Positions 28,981-38,297 are shown, counted from the stretch's first letter. The stretch: 60,016 nucleotides of DNA from Gammaproteobacteria bacterium (GCA_016928055.1 JAFGLM010000013.1:1-60016); one strand, 5' to 3'. The notes: generated by a model from the letters alone, not told the origin. Program-made: numbers and translations.

Positions 28981-31314
28981 TTACTTGTTAAACAGACGTT
29001 CAATCCAGGACTGGCGATGGCATTCAGCCTTCTGCTCAGGCGCGCTGCCTATTATAAACGGCAATTGCACTGTATTGTCACATTTAGCGGCACTGCGTTG
29101 ACCGGTCTGCCAATCAATCCAGACATGTTCAATGTTGGCGGGCAACGACATACGCAATTCACGCGAATGTACATGATCCATTAAAGCAATCCACACCGGT
29201 ACCGCCGCACTGGCGCCGCTTAAACCGGTGGACGTATTGTTATCACGGCCCACCCAGACCACCGCCAGATGGGAGCCGGTAAATCCCGCAAACCAGCTAT
29301 CGCGTAACTCATCGCTGGTACCGGTCTTACCTGCCGCATTTAGATATGGGAAATGCCGGCCAACCGCTTTGGCCGTGCCTTGTTTCACAACTAACTGCAA
29401 CAAATTGTTAATGAGGTAAACGCTGCTTTGATCGAGCGTCTGTTCCACTTTAAGCGGATAGCGATTCAGACCGGACCCTTCGGCGGTAAGCACTTCGCGC
29501 AGTGCGCGCAAGGGCGTGCGAAAACCACCGGCGGCCAGCGTCTGGTACATCTGTGCGACCTCAATCGGCGGCAATTCCAGTGCACCTAACAGCAGCGAAG
29601 GATACGGCGGTGGTGACTCCTGCAGGCCCATTTTCTGCAAATTGGCGACGACTCTATCGACTCCAACCTGCAATCCCAGTCTGGCGGTGGCGACGTTATA
29701 GGAATTGATCAGTCCCTGAGCCAGCGGAATGCTGCCATGGAATTCTTTGCTGTAATTGGTTGGCGCCCAAACCTTGCCGGGTGGAAATTCAATCTCCAGC
29801 GACGTGTCGTCAATCAATGTGGCTGCGTGATACAAAGTGGGTTGTTGCAGTGCCGTCATATAAACAGCCGGTTTGACCAGCGATCCGATTGGCCTTTTCG
29901 CATCCAGCGCCCGGTTATAACCGGAGAATCTCGGATCACGATCGCCAACCAGCGCCAGTATTTCGCCGCTGTCAGTCGAGGTGACCACCACTGCGCCCTG
30001 CAAGGGATCACCTTTGAGTTTGCGTTGGGTTTCCAATCGAGCCAAATGCGTGCTGAGTGCCTGCTCGGCGGATTGTTGTATCAAGGGATCAAAGGTAGTG
30101 AAAATGCGCAAACCCTCGGAGCGCAAATCCTCATCACGATAGATTTCGTTCAGCTGGCGTTTAACCAGATCAATGAAGGCAGGATAGGAATAACTGCTGT
30201 AGTCACCTTCAGGCCTGATCGACAGGGGTGCCAGGCGCGCTCGACGCGCAGATTCGGAATCCAGTAAATCACGGGCCAGCATCACATCAATAATTAAATT
30301 GCGGCGCTCAAGCGCGCGCTCCGGCTGGCGCCGCGGGTTGTAATAAGACGCACCTTTAACCAGGCCAACCAATAAGGCGATTTCATCGGTATTGAGTTCA
30401 TTCAACGGCCGATCAAAATAAAAACGGCTGGCTAATGCGAAACCATGAATCGCGCGCTCTCCTTGCTGGCCAAGAAACACTTCATTCAAATAGGCTTCCA
30501 GAATTTCATCTTTCTCATAATGCCATTCCAGCAGCAACGCCATAATCGCTTCATTGGCTTTACGACTTAATGTGCGTTCGTTGGTCAGGAAAAAGTTTTT
30601 AACCAGTTGTTGTGTCAGCGTGCTGCCACCCTGCACCGCTCCGCCGGCCCTGATATTGGCAACCAGTGCCCGCAAGATGGATGTTGGTTTAATACCGGCG
30701 TGCTCATAAAAATCCTGATCTTCAACCGCCAGCAACGATTGCACCAGCAAATCCGGCGCGTCCTGCAATCGGATCAAGTCACGATCTTCTTTATGCGTTG
30801 GATAGATACTGGCAATCTGTGCCGGTTCCAACCGTTGCAACAATAAAGAACCGCCACTATCAATATCCAGAATCTCAAGAACCTGATTGACTGAAAAGGT
30901 GATATTGACGCGTCGCGCCTGATCCTGCTTATCCCAAAACGTAAATCCGCGCGTGTTGAGTAAAACTGAATTGCCACGCTCACTATAGGTACCGGGAGTT
31001 TTACTACCGGGTCGATAGTTAAGAAATTTGAGCTCTGCCAATAAATCTTCCTTGGTCAAACTCTCGCCCGGATAGATCTCCATGGGTCGCGCATAAACAC
31101 GCGCCGGCAAACTCCAACGCTTGCCTTCAAACTTGATACGAATGACGGCGTCCAGATAAACAACGTATAGCAGGGCACTGACAAAAAGAACGCCTGCTGC
31201 AATACCGGCGATAACCCAAATACTCTTCCTATTGAGTTTATTGGGTTGTTTTTGTCGATGACTGGATCGAGGTTTTGCTTTGCTTTTGCGCTTGGTTTTT
31301 TTCTGCGGAGGCAT
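28981..31314 (-). CDS. mrcB: Penicillin-binding protein 1B (bifunctional glycosyltransferase/transpeptidase)
   Basis: 777 residues. A basic cytoplasmic tail and one membrane helix (about 31-55) precede a UB2H-like domain. The GT51 domain has EDQDFYEHAG near 198, GGSTLTQQLVKN and EAYLNEVFLGQQG. The transpeptidase has SxxK as SLVK near 476, SYN in INSYNVATA and KTGT near 662. It polymerises lipid II and cross-links peptidoglycan on the periplasmic face. Domain order and length fit PBP1b, not PBP1a or 1c. Confidence 0.95.
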   Translation of the reverse strand: MPPQKKTKRKSKAKPRSSHRQKQPNKLNRKSIWVIAGIAAGVLFVSALLYVVYLDAVIRIKFEGKRWSLPARVYARPMEIYPGESLTKEDLLAELKFLNYRPGSKTPGTYSERGNSVLLNTRGFTFWDKQDQARRVNITFSVNQVLEILDIDSGGSLLLQRLEPAQIASIYPTHKEDRDLIRLQDAPDLLVQSLLAVEDQDFYEHAGIKPTSILRALVANIRAGGAVQGGSTLTQQLVKNFFLTNERTLSRKANEAIMALLLEWHYEKDEILEAYLNEVFLGQQGERAIHGFALASRFYFDRPLNELNTDEIALLVGLVKGASYYNPRRQPERALERRNLIIDVMLARDLLDSESARRARLAPLSIRPEGDYSSYSYPAFIDLVKRQLNEIYRDEDLRSEGLRIFTTFDPLIQQSAEQALSTHLARLETQRKLKGDPLQGAVVVTSTDSGEILALVGDRDPRFSGYNRALDAKRPIGSLVKPAVYMTALQQPTLYHAATLIDDTSLEIEFPPGKVWAPTNYSKEFHGSIPLAQGLINSYNVATARLGLQVGVDRVVANLQKMGLQESPPPYPSLLLGALELPPIEVAQMYQTLAAGGFRTPLRALREVLTAEGSGLNRYPLKVEQTLDQSSVYLINNLLQLVVKQGTAKAVGRHFPYLNAAGKTGTSDELRDSWFAGFTGSHLAVVWVGRDNNTSTGLSGASAAVPVWIALMDHVHSRELRMSLPANIEHVWIDWQTGQRSAAKCDNTVQLPFIIGSAPEQKAECHRQSWIERLFNK

Positions 31315-31457
31315 GTGCCAAGTTTACATTATAAAGAGTGCGGGAGTCAGGACTCCGGGGTTAACAAATAAAGATCGACGCCTTATCATAATTCTTTAGC
31401 GACGGGAGTACCTGTGCACCTAACGGCGGTTGAAACCCGATTGTCCGCAGATCATAG

Positions 31458-31991
31458 CTATAGCTCCTGCTCGTTATACAAATAACCGTGAACATGTTCG
31501 CAAACATTGCCCTGTTTGCATTTTTTCCCGATCACATACTGCTTCATCTCTTCCAGTAGCCTGTTTGCCAGAAATACTTTGGGTGGCGCATGCTCAAAGG
31601 GCAGTTTGAGTAACTTGATATCCGCCTCGATATACGGCTTGAAGCTCTCCTGTATATAGATGGGGACATAACTGTATTGGGCTTTTTTGAAAACGGATTC
31701 TTCCTGAAAAAACAACTCCGGGTCCATTTGTTGGGTTAAGGTGATATTGGACAGAATCTTAAAGCCGTCAAAGCCTTTTTCGATAGTCAGTTCTGCACAT
31801 TTATAAAGCCAGTAGGTTTGCGTGGTTTCTCTTGTGGTATACCCGTTGGAACTGAAAATAACCCGGTATATGTCACCCTCCATGTGCTTGACTTCATAAC
31901 CACCGGTGAGCGCGCGTTTTTGATAGAGCGTAGCGCCGCATGAGGTTAAAAGACTCAGAAACAGCATTGAGATAATAATTCGGCTTGTCAT
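31458..31991 (-). CDS. CC0125/CC1285-family lipoprotein
   Basis: 177 residues. The lipobox is LLTSCGA. The core GGYEVKHMEGDIYRVIFSSN then GYTTRETTQTYWLYKCAELT fits this widespread lipoprotein family of unknown function (N-G-Y-T-S-R-E-T then a helix with AEL). The C-terminal 70 residues are unusual and contain two cysteines (GKKCKQGNVC). It stands apart from mrcB by 143 bp. Confidence 0.7.
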   Translation of the reverse strand: MTSRIIISMLFLSLLTSCGATLYQKRALTGGYEVKHMEGDIYRVIFSSNGYTTRETTQTYWLYKCAELTIEKGFDGFKILSNITLTQQMDPELFFQEESVFKKAQYSYVPIYIQESFKPYIEADIKLLKLPFEHAPPKVFLANRLLEEMKQYVIGKKCKQGNVCEHVHGYLYNEQEL

Positions 31992-32047
31992 GTTATTTAC
32001 CCTGTTATAGTCAACCCCTGAATCAATCTAAGACTCGCTGGAATAAC

Positions 32048-32347
32048 TTACGACGCATATTTCATTTTAAGGGGCTGAACATGTAAATCGGTTTTTTGTT
32101 TACGTGCCCACCACAAATCATAAGCATTCTGCAATCTTAACCAATGATCAGCGGAAGGTTCCTTAAACATTAACTCAAGACGAAGCGCCATTTCAGGCGT
32201 GATGGAACCTCGACAATTCAAAACTTTCGATAAGGTTTTACGGCTTACGTCCAAATGCTCAGAGACATCAGTAATAGTAAGCCCTAGAGGCTCTATCACC
32301 AATTCTTTGAGAATTTCACCAGGATGGGCCGGATTGTGCATACTCAT
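32048..32347 (-). CDS. higA: HigA-family antitoxin (XRE/HTH)
   Basis: 99 residues starting [13 protein letters not shown], the VapI/HigA hallmark. Helix-turn-helix at about 20-45 ([20 protein letters not shown]). It neutralises HigB and represses the operon by binding the palindrome at 32632-32654. The ATG overlaps the toxin stop (TAATG), so the toxin gene comes first, typical of higBA. Confidence 0.93.
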   Translation of the reverse strand: MSMHNPAHPGEILKELVIEPLGLTITDVSEHLDVSRKTLSKVLNCRGSITPEMALRLELMFKEPSADHWLRLQNAYDLWWARKQKTDLHVQPLKMKYAS

Positions 32348-32625
32348 TAGTGATAATCCTCATAATTTACAATTTCAGCATCGTGATCAATAAATCCAAA
32401 TGTAACGCGCCAATTCCCACTGACTGAGGCTGACCATATTCCCTTGCGTTTTCCTTTAAGTTCATGCAAACGAAGACCCGGTAAGTTCATGTCTGCCGGA
32501 GACTCAGCCTGATCAAGGTTTGACAGAATTAATCGTAAACGACTCACATGGGCAATTTTCACGCCGGATGTGTTGCCAGTCTTATAAAATCGCTCCAACC
32601 CCTTATGTTTGAAACTCTTGATCAC
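32347..32625 (-). CDS. higB: HigB-family ribosome-dependent mRNA endonuclease toxin
   Basis: 92 residues, GTG start, beginning [14 protein letters not shown] and ending [15 protein letters not shown], the complete HigB/RelE-fold pattern; [14 protein letters not shown] and SGNWRVTF are conserved. It cleaves translated mRNA at the ribosome. Its start lies only 6 bases after a -10 box, so the transcript may be leaderless. Confidence 0.93.
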   Translation of the reverse strand: MIKSFKHKGLERFYKTGNTSGVKIAHVSRLRLILSNLDQAESPADMNLPGLRLHELKGKRKGIWSASVSGNWRVTFGFIDHDAEIVNYEDYH

Positions 32626-32631
32626 GCAATT

Positions 32632-32659
32632 ATTGTAACCTAAAAGGTTACAATGTCAA
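32632..32659 (-). promoter_or_regulatory. higBA promoter with palindromic HigA operator
   Basis: On the minus strand TTGACA (32659-32654), a 16-bp spacer and TACAAT (32637-32632) form a near-consensus promoter. A perfect inverted repeat, attgtaacct-3 bases-aggttacaat at 32632-32654, covers the spacer and -10 box. A repressor bound there would block RNA polymerase. Confidence 0.75.
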
Positions 32660-32769
32660 GAAAGATAAACGTTAGAAAATCAAGCGGCAGTCAAATAATC
32701 CTGCCGAGCCCTGGCACACCTCTGCATCCAGTGGTTTTCTTTGATTCCCAACTTGGCAACAAAAATATA

Positions 32770-32826
32770 TGTATATGGGGTCAGCGCGAATTCAACCATT
32801 AAGTGTATATGGTGTATATGGGGTCA
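32770..32826. repeat. Direct repeats of a 14-bp RAYT-end motif
   Basis: tgtatatggggtca occurs at 32770-32783 and 32813-32826, and a partial gtgtatatgg lies between. The second copy runs into the inverted repeat of the RAYT element; the first is likely a leftover end from an earlier event. Confidence 0.6.
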
Positions 32827-33848
32827 AGTATCATATTGACGCTTTATCCTGTTTACCTTGTTGAGTACCCGAGTATCACTTTCCATCAACTTTTCCAGCT
32901 TCCTGATCGTCGTCGGGATGCTGCCCGTGCGCTTTAAGCCAAATGCTCTGGCAATCTCACTCAAATGATGTCCACCCCTATCCCGACTCAGATAGAAAGC
33001 GACCCACCGGGGGATGTTGTTCGCCACTTTACCTCGCTGACTCTGATAAATCGATGATGTGGAAACGCTAAATTCATCGGCAATGGTATCAACGATTTCA
33101 TCGATACTTGTCCTGAATAGCTGCCGCGCTTGATGGGTGATCGCTGCCTCGTCCGTGCTCTTGCGCTTATACAGCCAATCTCGAAACGCTTCACTCCCTA
33201 AGTACGGCATGATATTGCCCTTGCTATAAAACTGTTGGGTTTCCTCATCGATCCCGGATTCAACGTAAGCCTGGTATTTTTCCGCGAACCGGCTTTTCAC
33301 ACCCAGTTGCTCATAGATCTCCTGTCGATCCAGCCATTCGGGAGCGGCTGCTTGTTTTAGATAGGCCGGATAACTGCTCCATGGATAATCGGCCAATCGA
33401 CCCACCATATTGGCTTCGAGGGGATTTCGATGAATATAGCGGGATACGTTCAACTGATAGCTGTCTTCTTCAATACTGATCGCCTTATAGCGCCCTCGAA
33501 ACAACGGCCCATCGGTGCGTTTAAGACGATTGTGTCGCTGCGTATACACCCCATTGATATGACGCATCGCGCGGCCTAAATTGGCTTCGGGTGTCTTCAC
33601 CAGCAAATGGTAATGATTGCTCATCAGGCAATAACACAATATCTGAAGATCAAACCGTTGATGGGCTTCGCTTAAGGCGTCCAGAAAGGCTTCAAAATAC
33701 ACCGCCCCATGAAAAACCTTCTGCCGCCCTCGTCCACGATTCATCACGTGGTAATAGGCATTTTCGTACTCTATTCTCAAGGGTCTTGGCATGACCGGTC
33801 ATCATACGGTCAATCTTATAAAGCGTCAATATGATACTTGACCCCATA
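32817..33848. mobile_element. RAYT element with perfect 31-bp terminal inverted repeats
   Basis: The 31 bp at 32817-32847 (tatggggtcaagtatcatat onward) are the exact reverse complement of 33818-33848. They enclose one Y1 transposase gene and little else. The left repeat includes the transposase stop codon. No clear target duplication is seen, in keeping with Y1 single-strand chemistry. Confidence 0.85.
32824..33792 (-). CDS. REP-associated tyrosine transposase (RAYT)
   Basis: 322 residues. The Y1/HUH domain (about 1-180) has MPRPLRIEYENAYYHVMNRG, the metal-binding HUH as SNHYHLLVKTP near 65, and the catalytic tyrosine in NGVYTQRHNRL near 85; LFRGRYKAI and SRYIHRNPLEA are family marks. The C-terminal part has a DnaA/HTH-like segment (HHLSEIARAFGLKRTGSI) that should bind the repeat. 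The reading frame is intact, so it may be active. Such enzymes mobilise or multiply REP/BIME repeats. Confidence 0.92.
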   Translation of the reverse strand: MPRPLRIEYENAYYHVMNRGRGRQKVFHGAVYFEAFLDALSEAHQRFDLQILCYCLMSNHYHLLVKTPEANLGRAMRHINGVYTQRHNRLKRTDGPLFRGRYKAISIEEDSYQLNVSRYIHRNPLEANMVGRLADYPWSSYPAYLKQAAAPEWLDRQEIYEQLGVKSRFAEKYQAYVESGIDEETQQFYSKGNIMPYLGSEAFRDWLYKRKSTDEAAITHQARQLFRTSIDEIVDTIADEFSVSTSSIYQSQRGKVANNIPRWVAFYLSRDRGGHHLSEIARAFGLKRTGSIPTTIRKLEKLMESDTRVLNKVNRIKRQYDT

Positions 33849-33924
33849 GTTCCCTTAATTTATTATTCCCTCTGTTTTTCTATCAATCACTTCTGTTGGT
33901 CTGACTCGTCCATCGTCATTCTGG

Positions 33925-34398
33925 CTATTCGGGGCAGATGTTATCCAGTTTATATTCTAATTTAATCGGGCTAAGTATAGTTCCATTTGCCTTTAATGTG
34001 TCATATATGAAGATGAAGTCTGCACAATTTTTAATAGGTCTATTATCCGATAAGACATAAACTTTCAAATATTTCTGATAGTGATACTCCGTAGTAGTTT
34101 TAACATCCAACGGATGACCAACTATTGGCATTGGTTTTTCGTAATTGGATATACTAAGTTCATTACCTAGAGCATCTGTAGCATAGATATAGAGATAGTA
34201 CCCAAGAGCAGGGTAAATTTGTCCACGCCAATCATAAACAGTTACCGGCTTTTCAAAATTGAAACCAATATCTAAAACAAGAATACTATCTTGAAACGAT
34301 ATAACTGAGACATCCAGTTGGTCTTTACGTTTATCTTCAGAGACACAGCACGAAGTAAAAACTATCAAACCAAACATAAGAAATATTTTTTTGAACAT
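33925..34398 (-). CDS. Lipoprotein, candidate immunity protein for the Rhs tip
   Basis: 157 residues. The lipobox VFTSCC is followed by a beta-rich mature domain with DNRPIKNCADF near the C-terminus. No family recognised. It starts 14 bp after the Rhs stop on the same strand, and by eye is more A+T rich than surrounding genes, as toxin-immunity tips often are. A periplasmic lipoprotein would be in the right place to block an effector acting on peptidoglycan. The immunity role is inference from position and location. Confidence 0.6.
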   Translation of the reverse strand: MFKKIFLMFGLIVFTSCCVSEDKRKDQLDVSVISFQDSILVLDIGFNFEKPVTVYDWRGQIYPALGYYLYIYATDALGNELSISNYEKPMPIVGHPLDVKTTTEYHYQKYLKVYVLSDNRPIKNCADFIFIYDTLKANGTILSPIKLEYKLDNICPE

Positions 34399-34412
34399 TT
34401 AAATATTACCTA

Positions 34413-37400
34413 CTAAAGGCCCAAATCTAGATCCAATTCCAAACTTAGTCTTTTGCCATGAAACTGGACACCTATTTCATATCCCGCGTCAAGAGTTGCT
34501 TGAACTTGTGGCGCTATTTCCATTATTGTTTCATTAGTAAGTCTAGCGCATCCATGTGTGAACATTCTATCCGCTGGATTTTTTCCGCCAATATAATCTA
34601 TTCCCCCAGCTAATGGACCATTTGTTCCGTGAATATGCTTACCTCCCGTACCGGAAACTTCAAGATATCTTGGTCCATACGGATTGTTATTATCTTGTTG
34701 CCAACTAGTTCCAGTATTTTCATAAGGCCCTACCGCTCCCTTTACTACTCCGACGATTTTACCGGAAACTTCGTTATCTGATCCAGGATACATAAGTCCA
34801 TCTGCGACAGCCGCAGGATGGACAACAGTCCTACCATCACGATACGTAATTGTTACTGTTGCATTTTTCTGATCCACTGAAATATTTTTGATTTGATCAT
34901 TCTTTGCAGTTTTACCTGCACTCCCATCATCATGCAACCGATCATTCATCAAATGCACCACCGCCGCGCTTCTCGCCCCATTCCTAAACTTACCACCACT
35001 CAACTCAGAAACAGTGCCACCCACCATAGCGGCTACAGCTGTACTTAATACAATATTGTCAATCTTTCCAGCGATCGGACCCATAAGACTTCCGGCAAAA
35101 CCGCCAACAAATCCCGATCTGAAATCTCCTCCCATCATCTCAGAAACAGCGCCTTGCGTGATTCCATGCACAAACGCTTTGCCAATATATGCCCCGGTAC
35201 TCGACATTCCTTGAAACGAACTTCCAATACCGTATGCTACTGCAGCGCTCCAGGTGGCCAGGAAAGCCAAGCCTACATCACCCGTCTTCACATAGGTGTA
35301 CGCAAAAGTAGCCGCCACAGTAACCCAAAATGTCGTTGCAGCTTGCCAGGCCATCATCTTCCCAATAGCTGCCACTACGAACCAAACCCAATGACCACTT
35401 GGATCGTTATAACGAATTGGGTTATTCAATACATAACTGTACCGGTTATAGTTCTGACTGTACGACGCAGCCTGAATAACCGAGTCAGGACTTAAGAACA
35501 GCCCCAGCTCCGGATCATAAACCCGTCCGTTCATATGAATCAGACCCACCTCGGGTATCGATTCATGTCCGGTAAACATTCTATTTGTGCGGGTACTTTG
35601 ATATTGGCCGTCGACTAAATCGCTCCAATCAGAATTACGCAGCAAGCCAAAGGCATCGAAGCTCATTAATTGGGTTTGCACAACGCCATCCGCCGTCGCG
35701 ATGGCTGCTCGCTCATTGGTAATGGCAATGATCGAACCCAAATGATCCCGATGGTAATACTCAGTACCACCACTGGATACAAAATTAGGCTGACTCGGAT
35801 CATTGTCCTCCAATTCTTCAAACACCTGCATGGCGAAAGCCTGACCTTTATGATAAGCCCCCGCATAAATGAAATTGTGGTGTTCACGCCGGATTACATT
35901 GCCACCGGAATCAAGTAAAGCTTTCTGTTCGTAAAGAGCATTACCATTCGCACCTAAACCCACATAGAAGGTGTATTCACGTTGCCCATTCGTATTGGGG
36001 TCAGATACTTTGAATATGCGAGATCGGTCAGCACCATAATAGAAATGCACCGTGCTGCCGTTTTCGGTAATTTCAATGGGTTTATTGAAAGAACTGTACT
36101 TCAACGTGCGTGCTCTGGCACCGGTACTTTCGACCATATTGCCATTGGCGTCGTAGGAGAAGTTTGAACCTTTTGCTGCGCACACTGCGTGCGGGCCGGC
36201 GGCTCTTGACCCCGCAGAACAAGTATTATAGACATAAGTGTCATCAGTAGTATCTTTATAGAGAAAATTACCGAGTCGATCATAGTCATAAGCTTTACTA
36301 CTCGTCTGCATGCCATCACGTGTCACGACGGAACCGGTCAAGCGATCCAGACTATCGTACGCAAACCGTTCTTCAATTTCTTCGTTGGCACCGGCATAAA
36401 AACTACCATCAGGATTAACCACCCACGGCTTAAAGCGATTGCGTGCCTGGACATTACCGAATGCATCAAACTCATAACGCGTTTGCTGAATCATGTCAGT
36501 ATTCACATCCCAGCTTTCGACTTTCTGCAGCCAGCCGGTAGCCCTGTTATAACTGTTATTAATGGTGTTCCGGTTGCGTAAAAATTCCTGCATGATCTGT
36601 CCGCGTGCATCGACCATTTTAGCGATCCAGAACACACTATCGTCAGAATCGTCCAGGAGATTAAATCCTGTATCCAGCACATACCATAAACCGCCGTATG
36701 GGCTGTAAACATTTTCGGTTGTTAAACGAGCGGTACCGGCAACCGGATAAGAAATATAGCGAACGCGACCATAGGCATCATAAGTTTGTTCTACGCTAAA
36801 GGTTTGCATCAACCCGCTCATGCCGACTTCGTAGTCAGTACGTTCGAGTAATCCATTAGCATAGTAACTGTACGTTTTACTGGTGCCTTCCGGTCCCACT
36901 TCACGATATAGCTTTCCGATATACGCGCCACCAGCAGCTAGATCATCGTAATACCAGTAACTCGTTTGCACCGCCTCCAGTGAACCGTCATTATTCTCAT
37001 CCGGCCATTCACGGCGTTCGGTCATACGCCCTAGTTTGTCATAATCGATTTCAGTGATCTGGCCTTTGGCGTCCTGTTGCCATTTCAGTTCACCGTAGCC
37101 ATTGTAGTCATAATCCCAGCGACCCATGTCTGGATCGATCATATATTCCTTGTTGCCACGTTTATCATATTTAATGGTAATCGCTGTTGAGGTATTGTTA
37201 TCGACGGTTGTAGTCGTCAATGATCCTTGACTGTCGTAACCGAAGCGGGTTTCGACACTTAAACCACCTTCATCATCAACCGTACGCACCGTTTGGCCGA
37301 TTGCGTTTTTCTCTATTAATTTGCGACGATAATTGGCATTCGTTGCGATAGAGATTAATCCTTGATACTCAGTTGTTGATATCGCATAACCATCATCAAC

Positions 37401-37421
37401 ATTATAAAAATAACGGGACAC
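34413..37421 (-). CDS. 5'-truncated Rhs/YD-repeat protein with L,D-transpeptidase-like C-terminal domain
   Basis: 1002 residues, GTG start directly behind an in-frame TGA. YD repeats run from about 20 to 600 (DYDYNGYGELKW, YDKLGRMTERREW), then the Rhs core signature (LSPDSVIQAASYSQNYNRY and NNPIRYNDPSGHW near 665-690). A Gly/Ala-rich hydrophobic pre-toxin region ends GGKFRNGARSAAVVHLMND. The tip (about 855-1002) resembles YkuD/L,D-transpeptidases: KHIHGTNGPLAGG and the catalytic THGCARL, Cys near 960. In known type VI effectors of this fold (Tlde1) it alters peptidoglycan precursors. No signal or N-terminal delivery domain remains, and RAYT debris lies just upstream, so the 5' part was probably lost. 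Confidence 0.85.
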   Translation of the reverse strand: MSRYFYNVDDGYAISTTEYQGLISIATNANYRRKLIEKNAIGQTVRTVDDEGGLSVETRFGYDSQGSLTTTTVDNNTSTAITIKYDKRGNKEYMIDPDMGRWDYDYNGYGELKWQQDAKGQITEIDYDKLGRMTERREWPDENNDGSLEAVQTSYWYYDDLAAGGAYIGKLYREVGPEGTSKTYSYYANGLLERTDYEVGMSGLMQTFSVEQTYDAYGRVRYISYPVAGTARLTTENVYSPYGGLWYVLDTGFNLLDDSDDSVFWIAKMVDARGQIMQEFLRNRNTINNSYNRATGWLQKVESWDVNTDMIQQTRYEFDAFGNVQARNRFKPWVVNPDGSFYAGANEEIEERFAYDSLDRLTGSVVTRDGMQTSSKAYDYDRLGNFLYKDTTDDTYVYNTCSAGSRAAGPHAVCAAKGSNFSYDANGNMVESTGARARTLKYSSFNKPIEITENGSTVHFYYGADRSRIFKVSDPNTNGQREYTFYVGLGANGNALYEQKALLDSGGNVIRREHHNFIYAGAYHKGQAFAMQVFEELEDNDPSQPNFVSSGGTEYYHRDHLGSIIAITNERAAIATADGVVQTQLMSFDAFGLLRNSDWSDLVDGQYQSTRTNRMFTGHESIPEVGLIHMNGRVYDPELGLFLSPDSVIQAASYSQNYNRYSYVLNNPIRYNDPSGHWVWFVVAAIGKMMAWQAATTFWVTVAATFAYTYVKTGDVGLAFLATWSAAVAYGIGSSFQGMSSTGAYIGKAFVHGITQGAVSEMMGGDFRSGFVGGFAGSLMGPIAGKIDNIVLSTAVAAMVGGTVSELSGGKFRNGARSAAVVHLMNDRLHDDGSAGKTAKNDQIKNISVDQKNATVTITYRDGRTVVHPAAVADGLMYPGSDNEVSGKIVGVVKGAVGPYENTGTSWQQDNNNPYGPRYLEVSGTGGKHIHGTNGPLAGGIDYIGGKNPADRMFTHGCARLTNETIMEIAPQVQATLDAGYEIGVQFHGKRLSLELDLDLGL

Positions 37422-37436
37422 TCATAATTTAATAAC

Positions 37437-37640
37437 TTAATAACTCACTTCATCCAGCGTCAACCGCTCTTCTTCACAATAGGACACTGCCGGTTGCGAG
37501 ATCGATAGGGTATCAGCGACTTCTCGCATGCTATAACCCAATTCTTCCGTACCCCAGAGCTTATCAAACCTTATTACCCCAATCCAGACGTCCACCGGTT
37601 TCTGGACACAACAAGCTCTCTCGCGTGCCAAGCTGCACAC
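37437..37640 (-). pseudogene. RAYT transposase C-terminal remnant
   Basis: A 67-codon frame whose second half (GTEELGYSMREVADTLSIS then QPAVSY) matches the C-terminal HTH found in many RAYT proteins. The N-terminal Y1 domain is absent and the alignment loses frame near YCEEER. It differs from the intact RAYT at 32824, so it comes from another element. It sits directly upstream of the truncated Rhs gene. Confidence 0.6.
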
Positions 37641-37687
37641 GATTTGATTCCGATTTTGTCGGTTACTGACTAATGAATCGCTTGAGC

Positions 37688-38089
37688 TTAAAAACTCAGG
37701 GCCAGGCCTTTCTCGATGGCGGGTCCGCGATATTCTATAAACCAGTCCAGTTGATGTATGAAATCATCCAATAAGGAAAACGCTTCATGCGGTTCGCAGT
37801 CACGTTTCCATAGATGAGTCTCGATGCCGCTATCGACATAGACAAAATAAAACCTGCCGTCGAAAAATTCGACTTTGAGTACGCTTCGACAGGGATCAAT
37901 TTCCGGCGTTTGGCCGATGATGAGTGTGTACTTCGAGGTGAGTGGGTACAGGCCCTGAGCATATTTGGAATCTGCTATTTGCTCAACGAAATCAACCATG
38001 GGCTGTATGTCCCATTTCGGCGATTCGTTGAGCAGGCTGTAGTACTCAATCACCTCATCCCAGGTATTGCTTTTTTCTGTCATAAACAT
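37688..38089 (-). CDS. Hypothetical cytoplasmic protein
   Basis: 133 residues from ATG 38089 (AAAGGA 9 bases upstream); an upstream in-frame start adds 22 doubtful residues. No signal or membrane helix. An alpha/beta protein with WDEVIEYYSLLNESPKWD, YTLIIGQTPEIDPCRSVLKV and a C-terminal acidic helix (FSLLDDFIHQLDWFIEY). I do not recognise the family. It lies in the accessory zone beside Rhs debris, so a lost toxin partner is possible but unsupported. Confidence 0.55.
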   Translation of the reverse strand: MFMTEKSNTWDEVIEYYSLLNESPKWDIQPMVDFVEQIADSKYAQGLYPLTSKYTLIIGQTPEIDPCRSVLKVEFFDGRFYFVYVDSGIETHLWKRDCEPHEAFSLLDDFIHQLDWFIEYRGPAIEKGLALSF

Positions 38090-38297
38090 GATCAAGCATC
38101 CTTTGGTAGGAGGAGTAACGCCCTCAATCATATACCCGTGTTTGCCGGCAGACAAACCAAAGTAAGATGGTTTGTATATTAGTTAGCTCTACCAGCTTAT
38201 AAATGTTCAAGCTCAATGTGTTAAGCTGTTGATTTTTTTAAACTTGGCAAAACGACCAAATGTATATTTCGCATATATATAAGGTGTACGCTGCGGC

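Noticed and set aside
31335..31365. Hairpin ggagtc/gactcc upstream of mrcB as a terminator
   Set aside because: Only 6 bp, no T-run, located upstream of mrcB; too weak to call.
34413..37421. Type VI secretion cluster
   Set aside because: Only the truncated Rhs is present; no VgrG, PAAR, Hcp or Tss genes are in the window.
38090..38297. Possible extra gene in the gap before the 2249-residue gene stop
   Set aside because: No frame with ribosome site or likeness; nothing supported in this stretch.
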